20,720 bases of DNA from an uncultured Bacilli bacterium (GCA_947629425.1 CANRDR010000007.1:1-20720), one strand, 5' to 3'. Shown: positions 8,466 through 15,661, counted from the first letter of the stretch. The notes: generated by a model from the sequence alone, not told the origin. Numbers and translations are program-made.

Positions 8466-9987
8466 AAAATTAAGAGAAAAAATAGTTCTTCATCCTATAA
8501 TGTCATTTTTAATATTAACTTTAATTGTTATAGTATTAAGTGGAGTACTATCATTATTTGATGTAACAAGTTCTACTAGTAGTGTTAATGTTAAAAACGG
8601 GACATTAGAATCAACAATGGTAACTGTAGAAAATTTATTTAGTTTAAAAGGATTAAAATATATTTTTTCAAATACATTATCTAATTTTGCATCATTTACT
8701 CCATTAAGTATGCTAATAATTACACTATTAGGTATAGGTATAATGGATAAAACAGGATTTTTAGATACTTTATTTTATGTATTAACTAGAAAATTAAGAA
8801 AAAATGTTGTTACGTTTATATTAGTGTTTATATGTATATTATCTAGTATTATTGGAGATATATCATTTATTATTTTAATACCGCTTGCTGCATTATTATT
8901 TAAGTATGGTAAAAGAAATCCACAGGCTGGAATAATAACCGCATTTGCATCTATTAGTTGTGGTATAGGTGTTAATATATTTTTAAGTTCTGTTGATGCA
9001 TCTTTATTAAGATATACAGAAAGTGCTGCTAGTATAATAAAAAGTGATTATAGTATCCATACGATAGGTTTCTTTATTATAATGTTATTAGTATGTTTTG
9101 CATTATCTTTTATAATAACAGATGTTACAGAAAAGAATATTATTCCAAGATTAAAAAAAGTTGAAGTAGATGAAGAAGAAAAAACTGTTTCTAAAAAAGA
9201 AGTAAGAAGTTTATATATATCTTTAATAGTTGGATTAATATATATGGTTATATTTATATATAATATTATTCCAGGTGTACCTTTTGGTGGAAATCTATTA
9301 GATTATACACAAGAATTATATATTGATAAATTATTTGGATATAATTCGTTCTTTAATTCAGGATTTGTATTTGTTGTAACTTTATTATTCTTCATTTTAG
9401 GTTTAGTATATGGCGTTTTGACTAAGAATATAAAGAATCAAAGAGATATGTGTGATAATTTAAGTCATTCATTAGATAAAGTAGGTAAAGTATTAGCGTT
9501 AATATTTTTTGCTTCAATGTTTATATCAATTTTAAAATATTCAAATATAGGAACACTTTTTGTATCTATACTTACAAATATAATTAATAAGACAAATTTT
9601 ACAGGTATTCCTTTAATTATTTTATTATTTGTATTTTCTGCAATTTCTACATTTATATTACCGGCTTCAATAAATAAATGGGCAATACTTAGTCCTATAG
9701 CAGTACCAGTATTAATGAATTCGGGAATTTCTGCTGAATTTGCTCAAGTTATTTTTAGAGCAGGTGAATCAATCACTTATGCTTTAACTCCTGCAATGGC
9801 TTATTTTGTAATATATTTAGCATATATGGAATTATATGATGATGAAAAACAGGGTATAGGTTTATTTAAATCATTAAAATATATGATACCTTATTCAATT
9901 AGAACATGTTTCTTATGGATTGTAGTATTAATAATTTGGTATTTAATTTCAATACCATTAGGTATAGGAACATTTCCTACCTTATAA
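8452..9987 (+). CDS. AbgT-family transporter
   Basis: AbgT-family proteins are polytopic membrane transporters; characterised members move p-aminobenzoyl-glutamate or export sulfonamides. The 511-residue product matches the usual length. It begins with a membrane segment (about 17-36), has an extracellular stretch ending near FTPLSML, and several more hydrophobic helices. The family's C-terminal hairpin region, INKWAILSPIAVPVLM, starts near residue 407 and is followed by GESITYALTPAMAYF. AAGGAGAG (8438-8445) supports the start. It is the last gene of the parAB unit, ended by a terminator. The substrate cannot be read from sequence. Confidence 0.88.
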   Translation: MKKIKKLREKIVLHPIMSFLILTLIVIVLSGVLSLFDVTSSTSSVNVKNGTLESTMVTVENLFSLKGLKYIFSNTLSNFASFTPLSMLIITLLGIGIMDKTGFLDTLFYVLTRKLRKNVVTFILVFICILSSIIGDISFIILIPLAALLFKYGKRNPQAGIITAFASISCGIGVNIFLSSVDASLLRYTESAASIIKSDYSIHTIGFFIIMLLVCFALSFIITDVTEKNIIPRLKKVEVDEEEKTVSKKEVRSLYISLIVGLIYMVIFIYNIIPGVPFGGNLLDYTQELYIDKLFGYNSFFNSGFVFVVTLLFFILGLVYGVLTKNIKNQRDMCDNLSHSLDKVGKVLALIFFASMFISILKYSNIGTLFVSILTNIINKTNFTGIPLIILLFVFSAISTFILPASINKWAILSPIAVPVLMNSGISAEFAQVIFRAGESITYALTPAMAYFVIYLAYMELYDDEKQGIGLFKSLKYMIPYSIRTCFLWIVVLIIWYLISIPLGIGTFPTL

Positions 9988-10018
9988 AAATTCAATTTTA
10001 ATAAATTGAGTTTTTTTT
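9986..10018 (+). terminator. Intrinsic terminator of the parAB-abgT unit
   Basis: An AT-rich stem formed by AAATTCAATTT with AAATTGAGTTT (one wobble), small loop TAATA-like, running into eight T residues at 10011-10018. Confidence 0.75.
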
Positions 10019-10029
10019 ATATAAAGCTG

Positions 10030-10058
10030 TTGACAATATATGTAGCACGTGCTAAAAT
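10030..10058 (+). promoter_or_regulatory. Promoter with an embedded palindromic operator
   Basis: A perfect TTGACA (10030-10035), a 17-bp spacer and TAAAAT (10053-10058). The perfect 12-bp palindrome TAGCACGTGCTA (10043-10054) fills the second half of the spacer and overlaps the first two bases of the -10. A dimeric repressor bound there would block RNA polymerase. This is the strongest -35 seen in the window. Confidence 0.75.
10043..10054. promoter_or_regulatory. Palindrome TAGCACGTGCTA (operator or parS-like site)
   Basis: A perfect 12-bp inverted repeat centred on CACGTG, the only CACGTG I found in the window. Its 16-bp context TGTAGCACGTGCTAAA agrees with the classic parS at 11 of 16 positions, and the differences are symmetric. 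Its position inside a promoter favours an operator; a diverged ParB site is the alternative. Confidence 0.6.
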
Positions 10059-10081
10059 GATATTAGAAAGAGAGGAATAGT

Positions 10082-10579
10082 ATGAATAATATTATAGAAG
10101 ACATTAGAAAAAAGCAAAATGAACTTGTTATGATGGTAAATAATGTATTTGATGATATAGTTAGAAGTGTTTCTGAACTTAATTCAAATAATTTGTCTCA
10201 TATTGATAGCGAATATGAAACAGTTTGCCCTATTACAAATATAGGAGGATTTAAAGGAAAGAAAGTTATTGCAGTTATAATACATAATGAAAGAATAATT
10301 ACACCAACATGGAAAAAAGCTGTAAGTGTAATTTTGACAGATGTAATAAAAGATAAAGAATATAAAGATAAAATGTATAATTTATGTGATAAGATGCTAG
10401 GTCGTATTAGAAATAGATTAGCACATACAAATGAATCAATGAGAAGCGCTATAAAATTAGATGATAATTTATATATAGAAACACATTATGATACTGAAAC
10501 TTTAATGAGATTTTTATTAGAAATACTAAATGAACTAAACTATAATTATAATGATATAAAGATTGTAATTAAAAGTTAA
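10082..10579 (+). CDS. Uncharacterised 165-residue protein
   Basis: I cannot name a characterised family. The N-terminal 40 residues form a predicted amphipathic helix rich in charged and asparagine residues. The C-terminal 100 residues are compact and look conserved: a strand GGFKGKKVIAVIIHNERI, then TWKKAVSVILTDV, a basic stretch LGRIRNRLAHTNESMRSAIK, and LYIETHYDTETLMRFLLEIL. The basic central helix would suit nucleic acid binding (inference). It is the first gene of a two-gene unit under the palindrome-bearing promoter at 10030-10058, with GAGAGGAA upstream of the ATG. The next gene starts 26 bases after its stop. Confidence 0.8.
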   Translation: MNNIIEDIRKKQNELVMMVNNVFDDIVRSVSELNSNNLSHIDSEYETVCPITNIGGFKGKKVIAVIIHNERIITPTWKKAVSVILTDVIKDKEYKDKMYNLCDKMLGRIRNRLAHTNESMRSAIKLDDNLYIETHYDTETLMRFLLEILNELNYNYNDIKIVIKS

Positions 10580-10605
10580 ATCAAGAAAATATAAGAGGTG
10601 ATGTT

Positions 10606-11349
10606 ATGAAAAATGATGTTAAAGTAGATAAAGAAATTGCAGAGTTACTATATAAAGGAATGTTAAATATGAGAGAGTTTTTATTAAATAAAGAACCTCA
10701 TATAAAAAAATATAAACATTATAGAAAATTACATAGTGATGTTTTAAATAGTATGATTAGTTATATTGAAAATGGTCATTATAATTTATCACAACAATTA
10801 GATTGTGTTACTGATGATTTACTTAAAGAAGTAAATGGAGATGCTGATAAATTAAAAATATCTTTAGATTTATCTGATTATAATGAATATAGAATTTATA
10901 TGGAACATCAAATATATAAAAATCATGATAATATGAAAAGTATAACAGAAGAATATTTAGAGAAAAATAAATTTAAAAATAAAGAAAAAGTAGATATGTT
11001 AATTGCAATGAATAATTCTTTTATATCTTTTTTTAAGATAGTTAATAAAGAATATGAAGGCTATGTAACTATTATTGATCTTATTACAAATAAAGAATAT
11101 AAAATAATTGATATATCTTTAAGCAATCCTGTTTATAAGAGCAATATTATTTTATATGCTAGATTAATAGAAATTGATGATATAAGTTTTTTAATTTCAT
11201 TATGTAGTTTTCCTAATAATATTAAAGTATTAAATAATTATATAAAAAAATTAAAATATAAGAAAAAAAGTAATTTTATAAAAACTTTAGAAGTATATCA
11301 TTTTAATAAAGAATATGGTTTAAAGTTCGTAACTAATAATATAATATGA
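10606..11349 (+). CDS. Uncharacterised 247-residue protein
   Basis: No family is recognised. The N-terminal two thirds are helical and charged, with many lysines and asparagines. The C-terminal third has a beta-rich patch, YEGYVTIIDLITNKEYKIIDIS, followed by a segment around ARLIEIDDISFLISLCSFP and a basic end. AGAGGTGAT about six bases before the ATG supports the start. It most likely shares the promoter at 10030-10058 with the preceding gene. It ends with TGA; only six in-frame sense codons would follow before TAA if TGA were read, so this does not settle the genetic code alone. No membrane segment or signal peptide is seen. Confidence 0.78.
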   Translation: MKNDVKVDKEIAELLYKGMLNMREFLLNKEPHIKKYKHYRKLHSDVLNSMISYIENGHYNLSQQLDCVTDDLLKEVNGDADKLKISLDLSDYNEYRIYMEHQIYKNHDNMKSITEEYLEKNKFKNKEKVDMLIAMNNSFISFFKIVNKEYEGYVTIIDLITNKEYKIIDISLSNPVYKSNIILYARLIEIDDISFLISLCSFPNNIKVLNNYIKKLKYKKKSNFIKTLEVYHFNKEYGLKFVTNNII

Positions 11350-11351
11350 TA

Positions 11352-11380
11352 TTGTAATAACTTATAAATTAATATATAAT
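11352..11380 (+). promoter_or_regulatory. Promoter of the broken coiled-coil gene
   Basis: TTGTAA (11352-11357), 17-bp spacer, perfect TATAAT (11375-11380). It overlaps the end of nothing and lies 40 bases before the ATG at 11421. Confidence 0.55.
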
Positions 11381-11420
11381 AGTTTACATAAGTTAAATTT
11401 TATTGGAAAGTTGGTAGTAT

Positions 11421-12050
11421 ATGAAAAAAGAAGAAATAACTTTAAAAAACACTAAACAAGAAATATTAGATGCATTGAATGAGGCATTAGAAAGAGAAAA
11501 AAACAGATGATTTACAAAAAGAATATGATTTAAAAAGTAAAACTTTAAAATTAGAAAGAGATAGAGAAACTGAAGAATATATTATAAAATTAAAAGGGAA
11601 AAAGAAATTGAAAATAATAAATGGGAAGATGAAAAAAGAAATAGAGAAACATCTTTAAAGTTAATGGAAGAAGAAACTAAAAAGTTATTAGAAGATGCTA
11701 AAAATAAAGAAAATTATGTAAAAGATTTAGAAACTCAAGTGTCTAATATACCTAATTTATTAAAAGATGAATATGAAAAAGGTAAAAAAGAAACAACTAT
11801 ATTACTTGAAAAAGAAAACAAATATTCTATTGATTTATTAAAAAAAGATTATCAAAACACTATTGATAGACAAAATGATAAAATAGAATCTTTAAAAGAA
11901 GAATTAGAAAAAGTTAATAGTTTAAATGTATCTTTACAAGAAAAAGTAGATAAAGCATATAAAGAATTAAAAGAATTAGCAACTAAAACTGTTGAAGCAA
12001 ATGGTGGAGTTAAAATATTAGGAAATAACAATCAAAACGAAAGTAAGTAG
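11421..12050 (+). pseudogene. Coiled-coil protein gene with two opposite frameshifts
   Basis: From the ATG at 11421 the frame reads 29 codons to a TGA at 11508-11510. Removing one A from the seven-A run at 11497-11503 restores a charged coiled-coil frame (TDDLQKEYDLKSKTLK...). That frame stops at a TAA near 11656 unless one A is added at the four-A run 11592-11595; then it reads KREKEIENNKWEDEKRN and joins the open frame that ends at 12050. The two shifts cancel, so the ends share a frame. The restored product is about 209 residues, almost all E/K/L heptads, ending ELATKTVEANGGVKILG. The 128-codon fragment from 11664 could still be translated. Sequencing error at homopolymers is a possible alternative to real decay. 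Confidence 0.75.
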
Positions 12051-12054
12051 TATT

Positions 12055-12531
12055 ATGAATAGTAGTATGTTTGATGAAAGAAAAATTGATCAAAATTATA
12101 AATTTAGAAGATATTTAAAAGAGCATGCAGATGAATTAGAACTTGATAGACAATTTAAAATGTTACATGAAAAATATTTTAAAGATTTTGATTGCTCTAA
12201 ATGTAGAAATTGTTGTAAAAGGTTAGGCGTTTCTATGAGTGAAATAGAATTAGATAAAATATGCAAATATTATAATTTAGATAAATCTAATTTAATAAAT
12301 AATGTATTAAAAGAAGAATATGGAGAATACATTGCATCTCCTTGTCCATTTCTAAATAAAGATAATAGTTGCAAAATAGAGAAATGTTTACCAAAATCTT
12401 GTATAGAATATCCTTATACTAATAAAAGTGAAAGATTATATAGTTTATTAGGTGTTGTTAAAAACAGTGAAGTATGTCCTGTTGTGTATAAGATATTAGA
12501 AGAATTAAAAACAATTTATAATTTTAAATAA
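12055..12531 (+). CDS. YkgJ-like CxxCxxCC cysteine-cluster protein
   Basis: This family (YkgJ, formerly UPF0153) binds zinc or an iron-sulfur cluster and has no settled reaction. The 158-residue product has the hallmark CxxCxxCC at residues 47, 50, 53 and 54 (DCSKCRNCCKR). A second cysteine group follows, CPFLNKDNSCKIEKCLPKSC ending in EYP, which matches the family's second half. The gene starts four bases after the coiled-coil gene stops and lacks a clear ribosome binding site, so it may depend on coupling to that gene. If so, the upstream frameshifts could reduce its expression. The stop codon abuts palindromic repeat copy 3. Confidence 0.85.
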   Translation: MNSSMFDERKIDQNYKFRRYLKEHADELELDRQFKMLHEKYFKDFDCSKCRNCCKRLGVSMSEIELDKICKYYNLDKSNLINNVLKEEYGEYIASPCPFLNKDNSCKIEKCLPKSCIEYPYTNKSERLYSLLGVVKNSEVCPVVYKILEELKTIYNFK

Positions 12532-12555
12532 AATACGTACTATGAGCACTGATTA
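12531..12555. repeat. Dispersed palindromic repeat, copy 3
   Basis: On the + strand: arm AAATACGTAC, centre TATGA, arm GCACTGATTA. The inner pairs form with one A-C on this strand, which is G-U on the minus strand. Its outer arm (TACGT) resembles the 3' arm of copy 2. It lies between two converging genes. Confidence 0.65.
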
Positions 12556-12582
12556 CACACTCGAGTAAAAATTAGAAATAAT

Positions 12583-12615
12583 AAAAAATAACTATTTTGA
12601 TTTAGTTATTTTTTT
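12583..12615. terminator. Bidirectional terminator between converging genes
   Basis: A 12-bp stem, AAAAAATAACTA (12583-12594) with TAGTTATTTTTT (12603-12614), loop of eight bases. It has T-runs on both strands, so it can end the YkgJ-like gene on + and the XRE gene on -. It includes the last codons of the XRE gene. Confidence 0.75.
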
Positions 12616-12855
12616 ATCTATTCTATTATTAGTAATTACATGCTTTTTATCATATGTAATTAATTCAGCACTGCTTACACCAATTTTATTTGCAAATTTA
12701 TCTAATAATTCTAATGTAGGTTTTCTTCTGCAATTTTCTAATTGATTTATATATGATAAAGTACTATTTAATTTTTCTGCAAATTTTTCTTGTGATAAAT
12801 TGAATTTATATCTATAATATTTTAAATTTATTGCAAGTATTTCTCTACTATTCAT
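12592..12855 (-). CDS. XRE-family helix-turn-helix regulator
   Basis: An 87-residue protein with an XRE (Cro/C1-type) DNA-binding domain over about residues 5-62: NLKYYRYKFNLSQEKFAEKLN, then the recognition helix STLSYINQLENCRRKPTLELLDKFA. The C-terminal 20 residues are basic. AGGTGTG precedes the ATG on the minus strand by about eight bases, and a TATAAT lies at 12887-12882. It is divergent from the surface-protein gene, sharing a 137-bp intergenic region, so it could regulate itself and that gene (inference). No toxin partner is adjacent on its own strand. Confidence 0.88.
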   Translation of the reverse strand: MNSREILAINLKYYRYKFNLSQEKFAEKLNSTLSYINQLENCRRKPTLELLDKFANKIGVSSAELITYDKKHVITNNRIDKKITKSK

Positions 12856-12932
12856 AATAATTTATCACACCTTTCAAACTTATTATATATTTTCAATATT
12901 TTTTAGTCTTTTATACAGGTATGATAAAAACA

Positions 12933-12961
12933 TTGCGTTAAAATATAATTCATGTTATAAT
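12933..12961 (+). promoter_or_regulatory. Promoter of the surface-protein gene
   Basis: TTGCGT (12933-12938), 17-bp spacer, perfect TATAAT (12956-12961), 31 bases upstream of the ATG. Confidence 0.6.
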
Positions 12962-12992
12962 TTTTTCAGAATAAAATAAGAGAGGTTAAATT

Positions 12993-14024
12993 ATGAAGTT
13001 TAATAAAATATTTATTGTTATATTGTTAGGAATTTTATTAATTCCATGTAGAAATGTTTATGCTAAGACAATAACCGTAGATGATGTGGTTGAAGAATAT
13101 AAAAATACTTTTCATTACAAAACAATTTCAGAGTCAAATGAATATGATGCTCATTTTATTATAAATAAAAATAACAAAAATATTGTTTTAATCAATAAAG
13201 GTGAAGAACTATTAGCACTTGATTATACAGATGATTATATAGAATATAGCGGTCCTGTTATTGAAAATGTAGGTACAACTTATAATTGGGCATTTATGTA
13301 TGGTATGAAAGGATTAGTTGAGAGTATAATAAGATTAGCAGGGTATGATAATACAACAATTTCTTTAAAATTTAATGGTGAATCAAATATGTTACAGGAT
13401 GAAAATAAAATAATACAATACAAAGGGGGTAATTCATTTGAATATGATAGTGATGTAGGATATAAAGGTATTTTATTAGAATATTTTAAAATTTCTTTAA
13501 ATGAAAGTGATATAAAAACTTTAGTTACAACAAATGGTGAAAAAATAAATAAATATATTGATTCTGTACCTACCATAAAATTAGGATATATAACATCAAG
13601 TTCTATAGGCATAAATTTATCAATGGAGTTGCAAGATGAATATGATTATCCTAGTTGTTATATATATAGAAGTGTAAGTTATGATGGAGAGTATGAAAAA
13701 GTACAAGAAACAAGTTGTAATGGTACTGGTACTATTATTGATAATGATTTGAATGCTAATACGACTTATTATTATAAGGCTATTGTAAATGGAGGCAATA
13801 AATATAGTGAAATAGTATCTGCAACAACAAAAAGTGAAGATATAGAAACAAATAATAAAAGTGATAATGAGAATACAAATTACAATAATGGTGAGACAGG
13901 TACAACTAATAATCCAAACACCGGTATAATATCTATCACAATTTCTAGTATTATTTTAGCAACTATAGGTTTTATAATATTCTTTGTTATAAAAAAGAAA
14001 AATTATTTTAAATTTAATTTATAA
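12993..14024 (+). CDS. Secreted FN3-like surface protein with NPNTG wall-sorting tail
   Basis: The 343-residue protein starts with a signal peptide: basic KFNK, a hydrophobic core IFIVILLGILLIP, and a likely cleavage near VYA-KT (about residue 24). The middle (25-190) is unrecognised. Residues about 190-278 look like a fibronectin type III domain, with SSSIGINLSM, a tyrosine-rich strand and ANTTYYYKAIV. A threonine/asparagine linker leads to NPNTG at 307-311, a hydrophobic helix and KKK near the end: the layout of a sortase substrate with NPNTG in place of LPXTG. GAGAGG precedes the ATG. Wall anchoring is inference; no sortase gene is in the window. Confidence 0.8.
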   Translation: MKFNKIFIVILLGILLIPCRNVYAKTITVDDVVEEYKNTFHYKTISESNEYDAHFIINKNNKNIVLINKGEELLALDYTDDYIEYSGPVIENVGTTYNWAFMYGMKGLVESIIRLAGYDNTTISLKFNGESNMLQDENKIIQYKGGNSFEYDSDVGYKGILLEYFKISLNESDIKTLVTTNGEKINKYIDSVPTIKLGYITSSSIGINLSMELQDEYDYPSCYIYRSVSYDGEYEKVQETSCNGTGTIIDNDLNANTTYYYKAIVNGGNKYSEIVSATTKSEDIETNNKSDNENTNYNNGETGTTNNPNTGIISITISSIILATIGFIIFFVIKKKNYFKFNL

Positions 14025-14026
14025 AC

Positions 14027-14051
14027 AAAACAGTACTATAAGTACTGATTT
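14027..14051. repeat. Dispersed palindromic repeat, copy 4
   Basis: On the + strand: arm AAAACAGTAC, centre TATAA, arm GTACTGATTT. The inner seven positions are perfectly self-complementary. It begins three bases after the surface-protein stop and lies between that gene and the converging pyrophosphatase gene. Confidence 0.8.
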
Positions 14052-14197
14052 AAAATTATTTGCATATTAAAAAGTTTCTGATAGTAATTTTTAAAAATTA
14101 TATTTCATTTTTATTTAAATTATAAGTGATAGTTTTGCTATATCTTTTTTTAATTTATAAAATATTGATTAATTTACTACTATTTATCTTCAAAATT
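14052..14197. other. AT-rich intergenic DNA, no gene seen
   Basis: The stretch between palindrome copy 4 and the 3' end of the pyrophosphatase gene. A weak hairpin around 14128-14152 with a T-run on the + strand is too short to call a terminator. No open frame is supported. Confidence 0.5.
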
Positions 14198-14533
14198 TTA
14201 TCTTAATATTATTGATTTAAAATATATTTCTTGAAATTCTGTTAAAGCTCTTATTGCATCATCTGAATATTTTTTACCACTAGGAACAACTATTAGTTTG
14301 TCATCATCATCATTTGTTCTATGAATTATTGCAATAACTTCTCCTTCAAATGTATCAATTGGTTCAAAAACACCTAAGATATAAGCATCTAATTCTTCTC
14401 CATCACCACTAATAGTATTTGGAATAAATCCATAATTTACCATATACATAAAACCATGTTTAGGATGATATGTTCCTAACTTTCTATCGATTTTAACTGT
14501 TACTTTTTTTCCTAAAAATTTTTTTGTTTCCAT
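14198..14533 (-). CDS. Short class I inorganic pyrophosphatase homologue
   Basis: Class I pyrophosphatases hydrolyse diphosphate to phosphate with Mg ions. The 111-residue product keeps NYGFIPNT (33-40, the family's YG.IP motif), GDGEELDAYILG with acidic residues at 44 and 49 in the metal-site region, then FEGEVIAII and the acidic NDDDDKLIVVP. It is well short of the about 170-180 residues of bacterial enzymes such as E. coli Ppa and lacks much of the C-terminal helical part, so activity is uncertain. GGAGGT lies four bases before the ATG and a strong promoter precedes it. It is flanked by palindrome copies 4 and 5. Confidence 0.75.
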   Translation of the reverse strand: METKKFLGKKVTVKIDRKLGTYHPKHGFMYMVNYGFIPNTISGDGEELDAYILGVFEPIDTFEGEVIAIIHRTNDDDDKLIVVPSGKKYSDDAIRALTEFQEIYFKSIILR

Positions 14534-14551
14534 TTATACCTCCATATAGCT

Positions 14552-14580
14552 ATTATAATAGCAATTAATTTATCTATCAA
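14552..14580 (-). promoter_or_regulatory. Promoter of the pyrophosphatase gene
   Basis: On the minus strand: TTGATA (14580-14575), 17-bp spacer, perfect TATAAT (14557-14552), about 20 bases upstream of the ATG. Confidence 0.7.
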
Positions 14581-14629
14581 GATTACATTTCTTTTATTTT
14601 TTTTGATAACTCTTATATTATTGATTAAT

Positions 14630-14658
14630 AATAACTAGTGCTATAAGCACTAGTTATT
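14630..14658. repeat. Dispersed palindromic repeat, copy 5 (longest, perfect)
   Basis: AATAACTAGTGC (14630-14641) and its exact reverse complement GCACTAGTTATT (14647-14658) around TATAA: a perfect 12-bp inverted repeat. Compared with copy 4, both arms changed together (GTAC to GTGC and GTAC to GCAC), which preserves pairing. It lies 48 bases upstream of an amidase gene fragment. Confidence 0.85.
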
Positions 14659-14693
14659 TAAAAAACAATAGTATTTAAAAAATTATAGTAAAC

Positions 14694-14750
14694 ATAGGCG
14701 ATTAAAATGAATTATGATAGCCTTTAAAAGGCGTATAATTGACGCTGGAC
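14694..14750 (+). pseudogene. Decayed 5' end of an N-acetylmuramoyl-L-alanine amidase gene (copy A)
   Basis: ATAGGCGATTAAA then ATG at 14707 parallels the start region at 20594-20610 (GTAGGTGATTAAA, ATG), and the next 44 bases align with the better copy at 20608 with two single-base losses and a few substitutions. In copy B the frame reads MNYDRALKGVVIDAGHGG, the start of an Amidase_3 enzyme that cleaves the bond between MurNAc and L-alanine in peptidoglycan. In copy A the frame breaks after MNYDSL. Similarity fades after GCTGGAC (14744-14750); the next ~35 bases may be a further degraded continuation. Confidence 0.7.
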
Positions 14751-15146
14751 CCCAAGAAGAATAAACCCAAGTAAAATAGAACTAGTTGTAGCAAATGATA
14801 ATCTATAAAATTTAATACTTTAAAGTAAGAATACTTTTTAACAAAAGTATTTTCATCTATTAAGTAATTCTATTAAAAACTAATGATTTATGAAGTTCTT
14901 TCGTGTATAATAAATATATCTAAAAACTTGTGAGATGTGACCTTATAGTTCTTAATAAATAATCATAATAACTAATCATGAGATAGAATTTATTATAAAA
15001 AGTAAACATTTAATTAACATAGAGATATTTATGAATATCCACTACAAAATTTGAATGAAATGTTAAATAATAAAAAGAGAAAAAATTTAAAAAAAGATAA
15101 AAACGTAATTATATTATTAGAAAAATATGTTAAAGAGAGGGAAAAA
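14751..15146. other. Non-coding or decayed DNA before the Nudix gene
   Basis: No intact gene. A hairpin of 11 bp (14828-14838 with 14843-14853, one G-U pair) lacks a following T-run. A TATAAT at 14906-14911 has no good -35. From 15018 to 15146 the frame of the Nudix gene is open and reads a lysine-rich peptide (around EYPLQNLNEMLNNKK and IILLEKYVKERE), which looks like a remnant of another gene fused by decay rather than a real N-terminal extension. Confidence 0.5.
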
Positions 15147-15638
15147 ATGGGAGAATATGTTGATTTATACAATGAAAATAAAGAATTAACTGGAGAAAAA
15201 ATTTTTAGAAAAAAAGGTGAAAAAGCTGAAACTCCAAAAAACAAATATACAATAGTTGTTTTAGCATTTATAATTAATTCAAGAGGACAATATTTAATAC
15301 AGAAGACTTCGGCTAGAAAAAAAGGAGTGTGGGCTTTTCCTGGAGGACATGTAAAAAGTGGACAATCTAGTTTGGAAGCAATACATGAGGAATTGCTAGA
15401 AGAAATGGGAATTGATGTGGCTTTATCTAAAATAAAATTATTTAAAACATATAAATATGAGAATGCCTTTAAAGATGTTTATATAATTAATAAAGATATT
15501 AATATGAAAGATATAAAATTAGAAGAAGATGAAGTAGAAAAAGTAAGTTATTTAAGTAAAAAAGAAATAATTGACTTAATAAAGAAAAATGAAATAAGAA
15601 AAACAAATTTAGATGCAATAGATGATATTTTTTATTAA
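15147..15638 (+). CDS. Nudix hydrolase-family protein
   Basis: Nudix enzymes cleave diphosphates linked to a moiety X. With the ATG at 15147 (GAGAGGG five bases upstream) the product is 163 residues, with the typical beginning EYVDLYNENKELTGEKIFRK seen in IPP-isomerase-like and related Nudix proteins. The Nudix box spans residues 67-89: GHVKSGQSSLEAIHEELLEE then MGI. Two consensus positions differ, glutamate 73 to glutamine and the arginine of RE to glutamate (E81), while the metal-binding E82, E85 and E86 remain. A TTG start at 15051 would add a lysine-rich stretch and is rejected. Substrate unknown. Confidence 0.85.
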   Translation: MGEYVDLYNENKELTGEKIFRKKGEKAETPKNKYTIVVLAFIINSRGQYLIQKTSARKKGVWAFPGGHVKSGQSSLEAIHEELLEEMGIDVALSKIKLFKTYKYENAFKDVYIINKDINMKDIKLEEDEVEKVSYLSKKEIIDLIKKNEIRKTNLDAIDDIFY

Positions 15639-15661
15639 AAATAATAGTTTATTATTATTTT
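15638..15661 (+). terminator. Weak terminator candidate after the Nudix gene
   Basis: Nine-bp all-AT stem, AAAATAATA (15638-15646) with TATTATTTT (15653-15661), directly after the stop codon. The T-run is short, so efficiency is doubtful. Confidence 0.35.

Noticed and set aside
11340..11370. Mycoplasma-type code with TGA as tryptophan
   Set aside because: All recognised genes use TGG for conserved tryptophans, none has an internal TGA, and one gene ends at TGA; wall-related genes also argue against it, though the single TGA end is weak evidence alone.
13280..13612. Reverse-strand open frame inside the surface-protein gene
   Set aside because: The + strand gene has signal peptide, domains and sorting tail; this frame has no motif or start site.
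14828..14853. 11-bp hairpin as terminator
   Set aside because: No T-run on either strand and no gene ending next to it.
14936..14960. Possible seventh, degenerate palindrome around CTTATAGTTCTTA
   Set aside because: Only the centre and part of one arm resemble the repeat; the arms do not pair.
15029..15244. Reverse-strand open frame over the start of the Nudix gene
   Set aside because: Phenylalanine/leucine-rich complement of lysine-rich coding sequence; no start signals.
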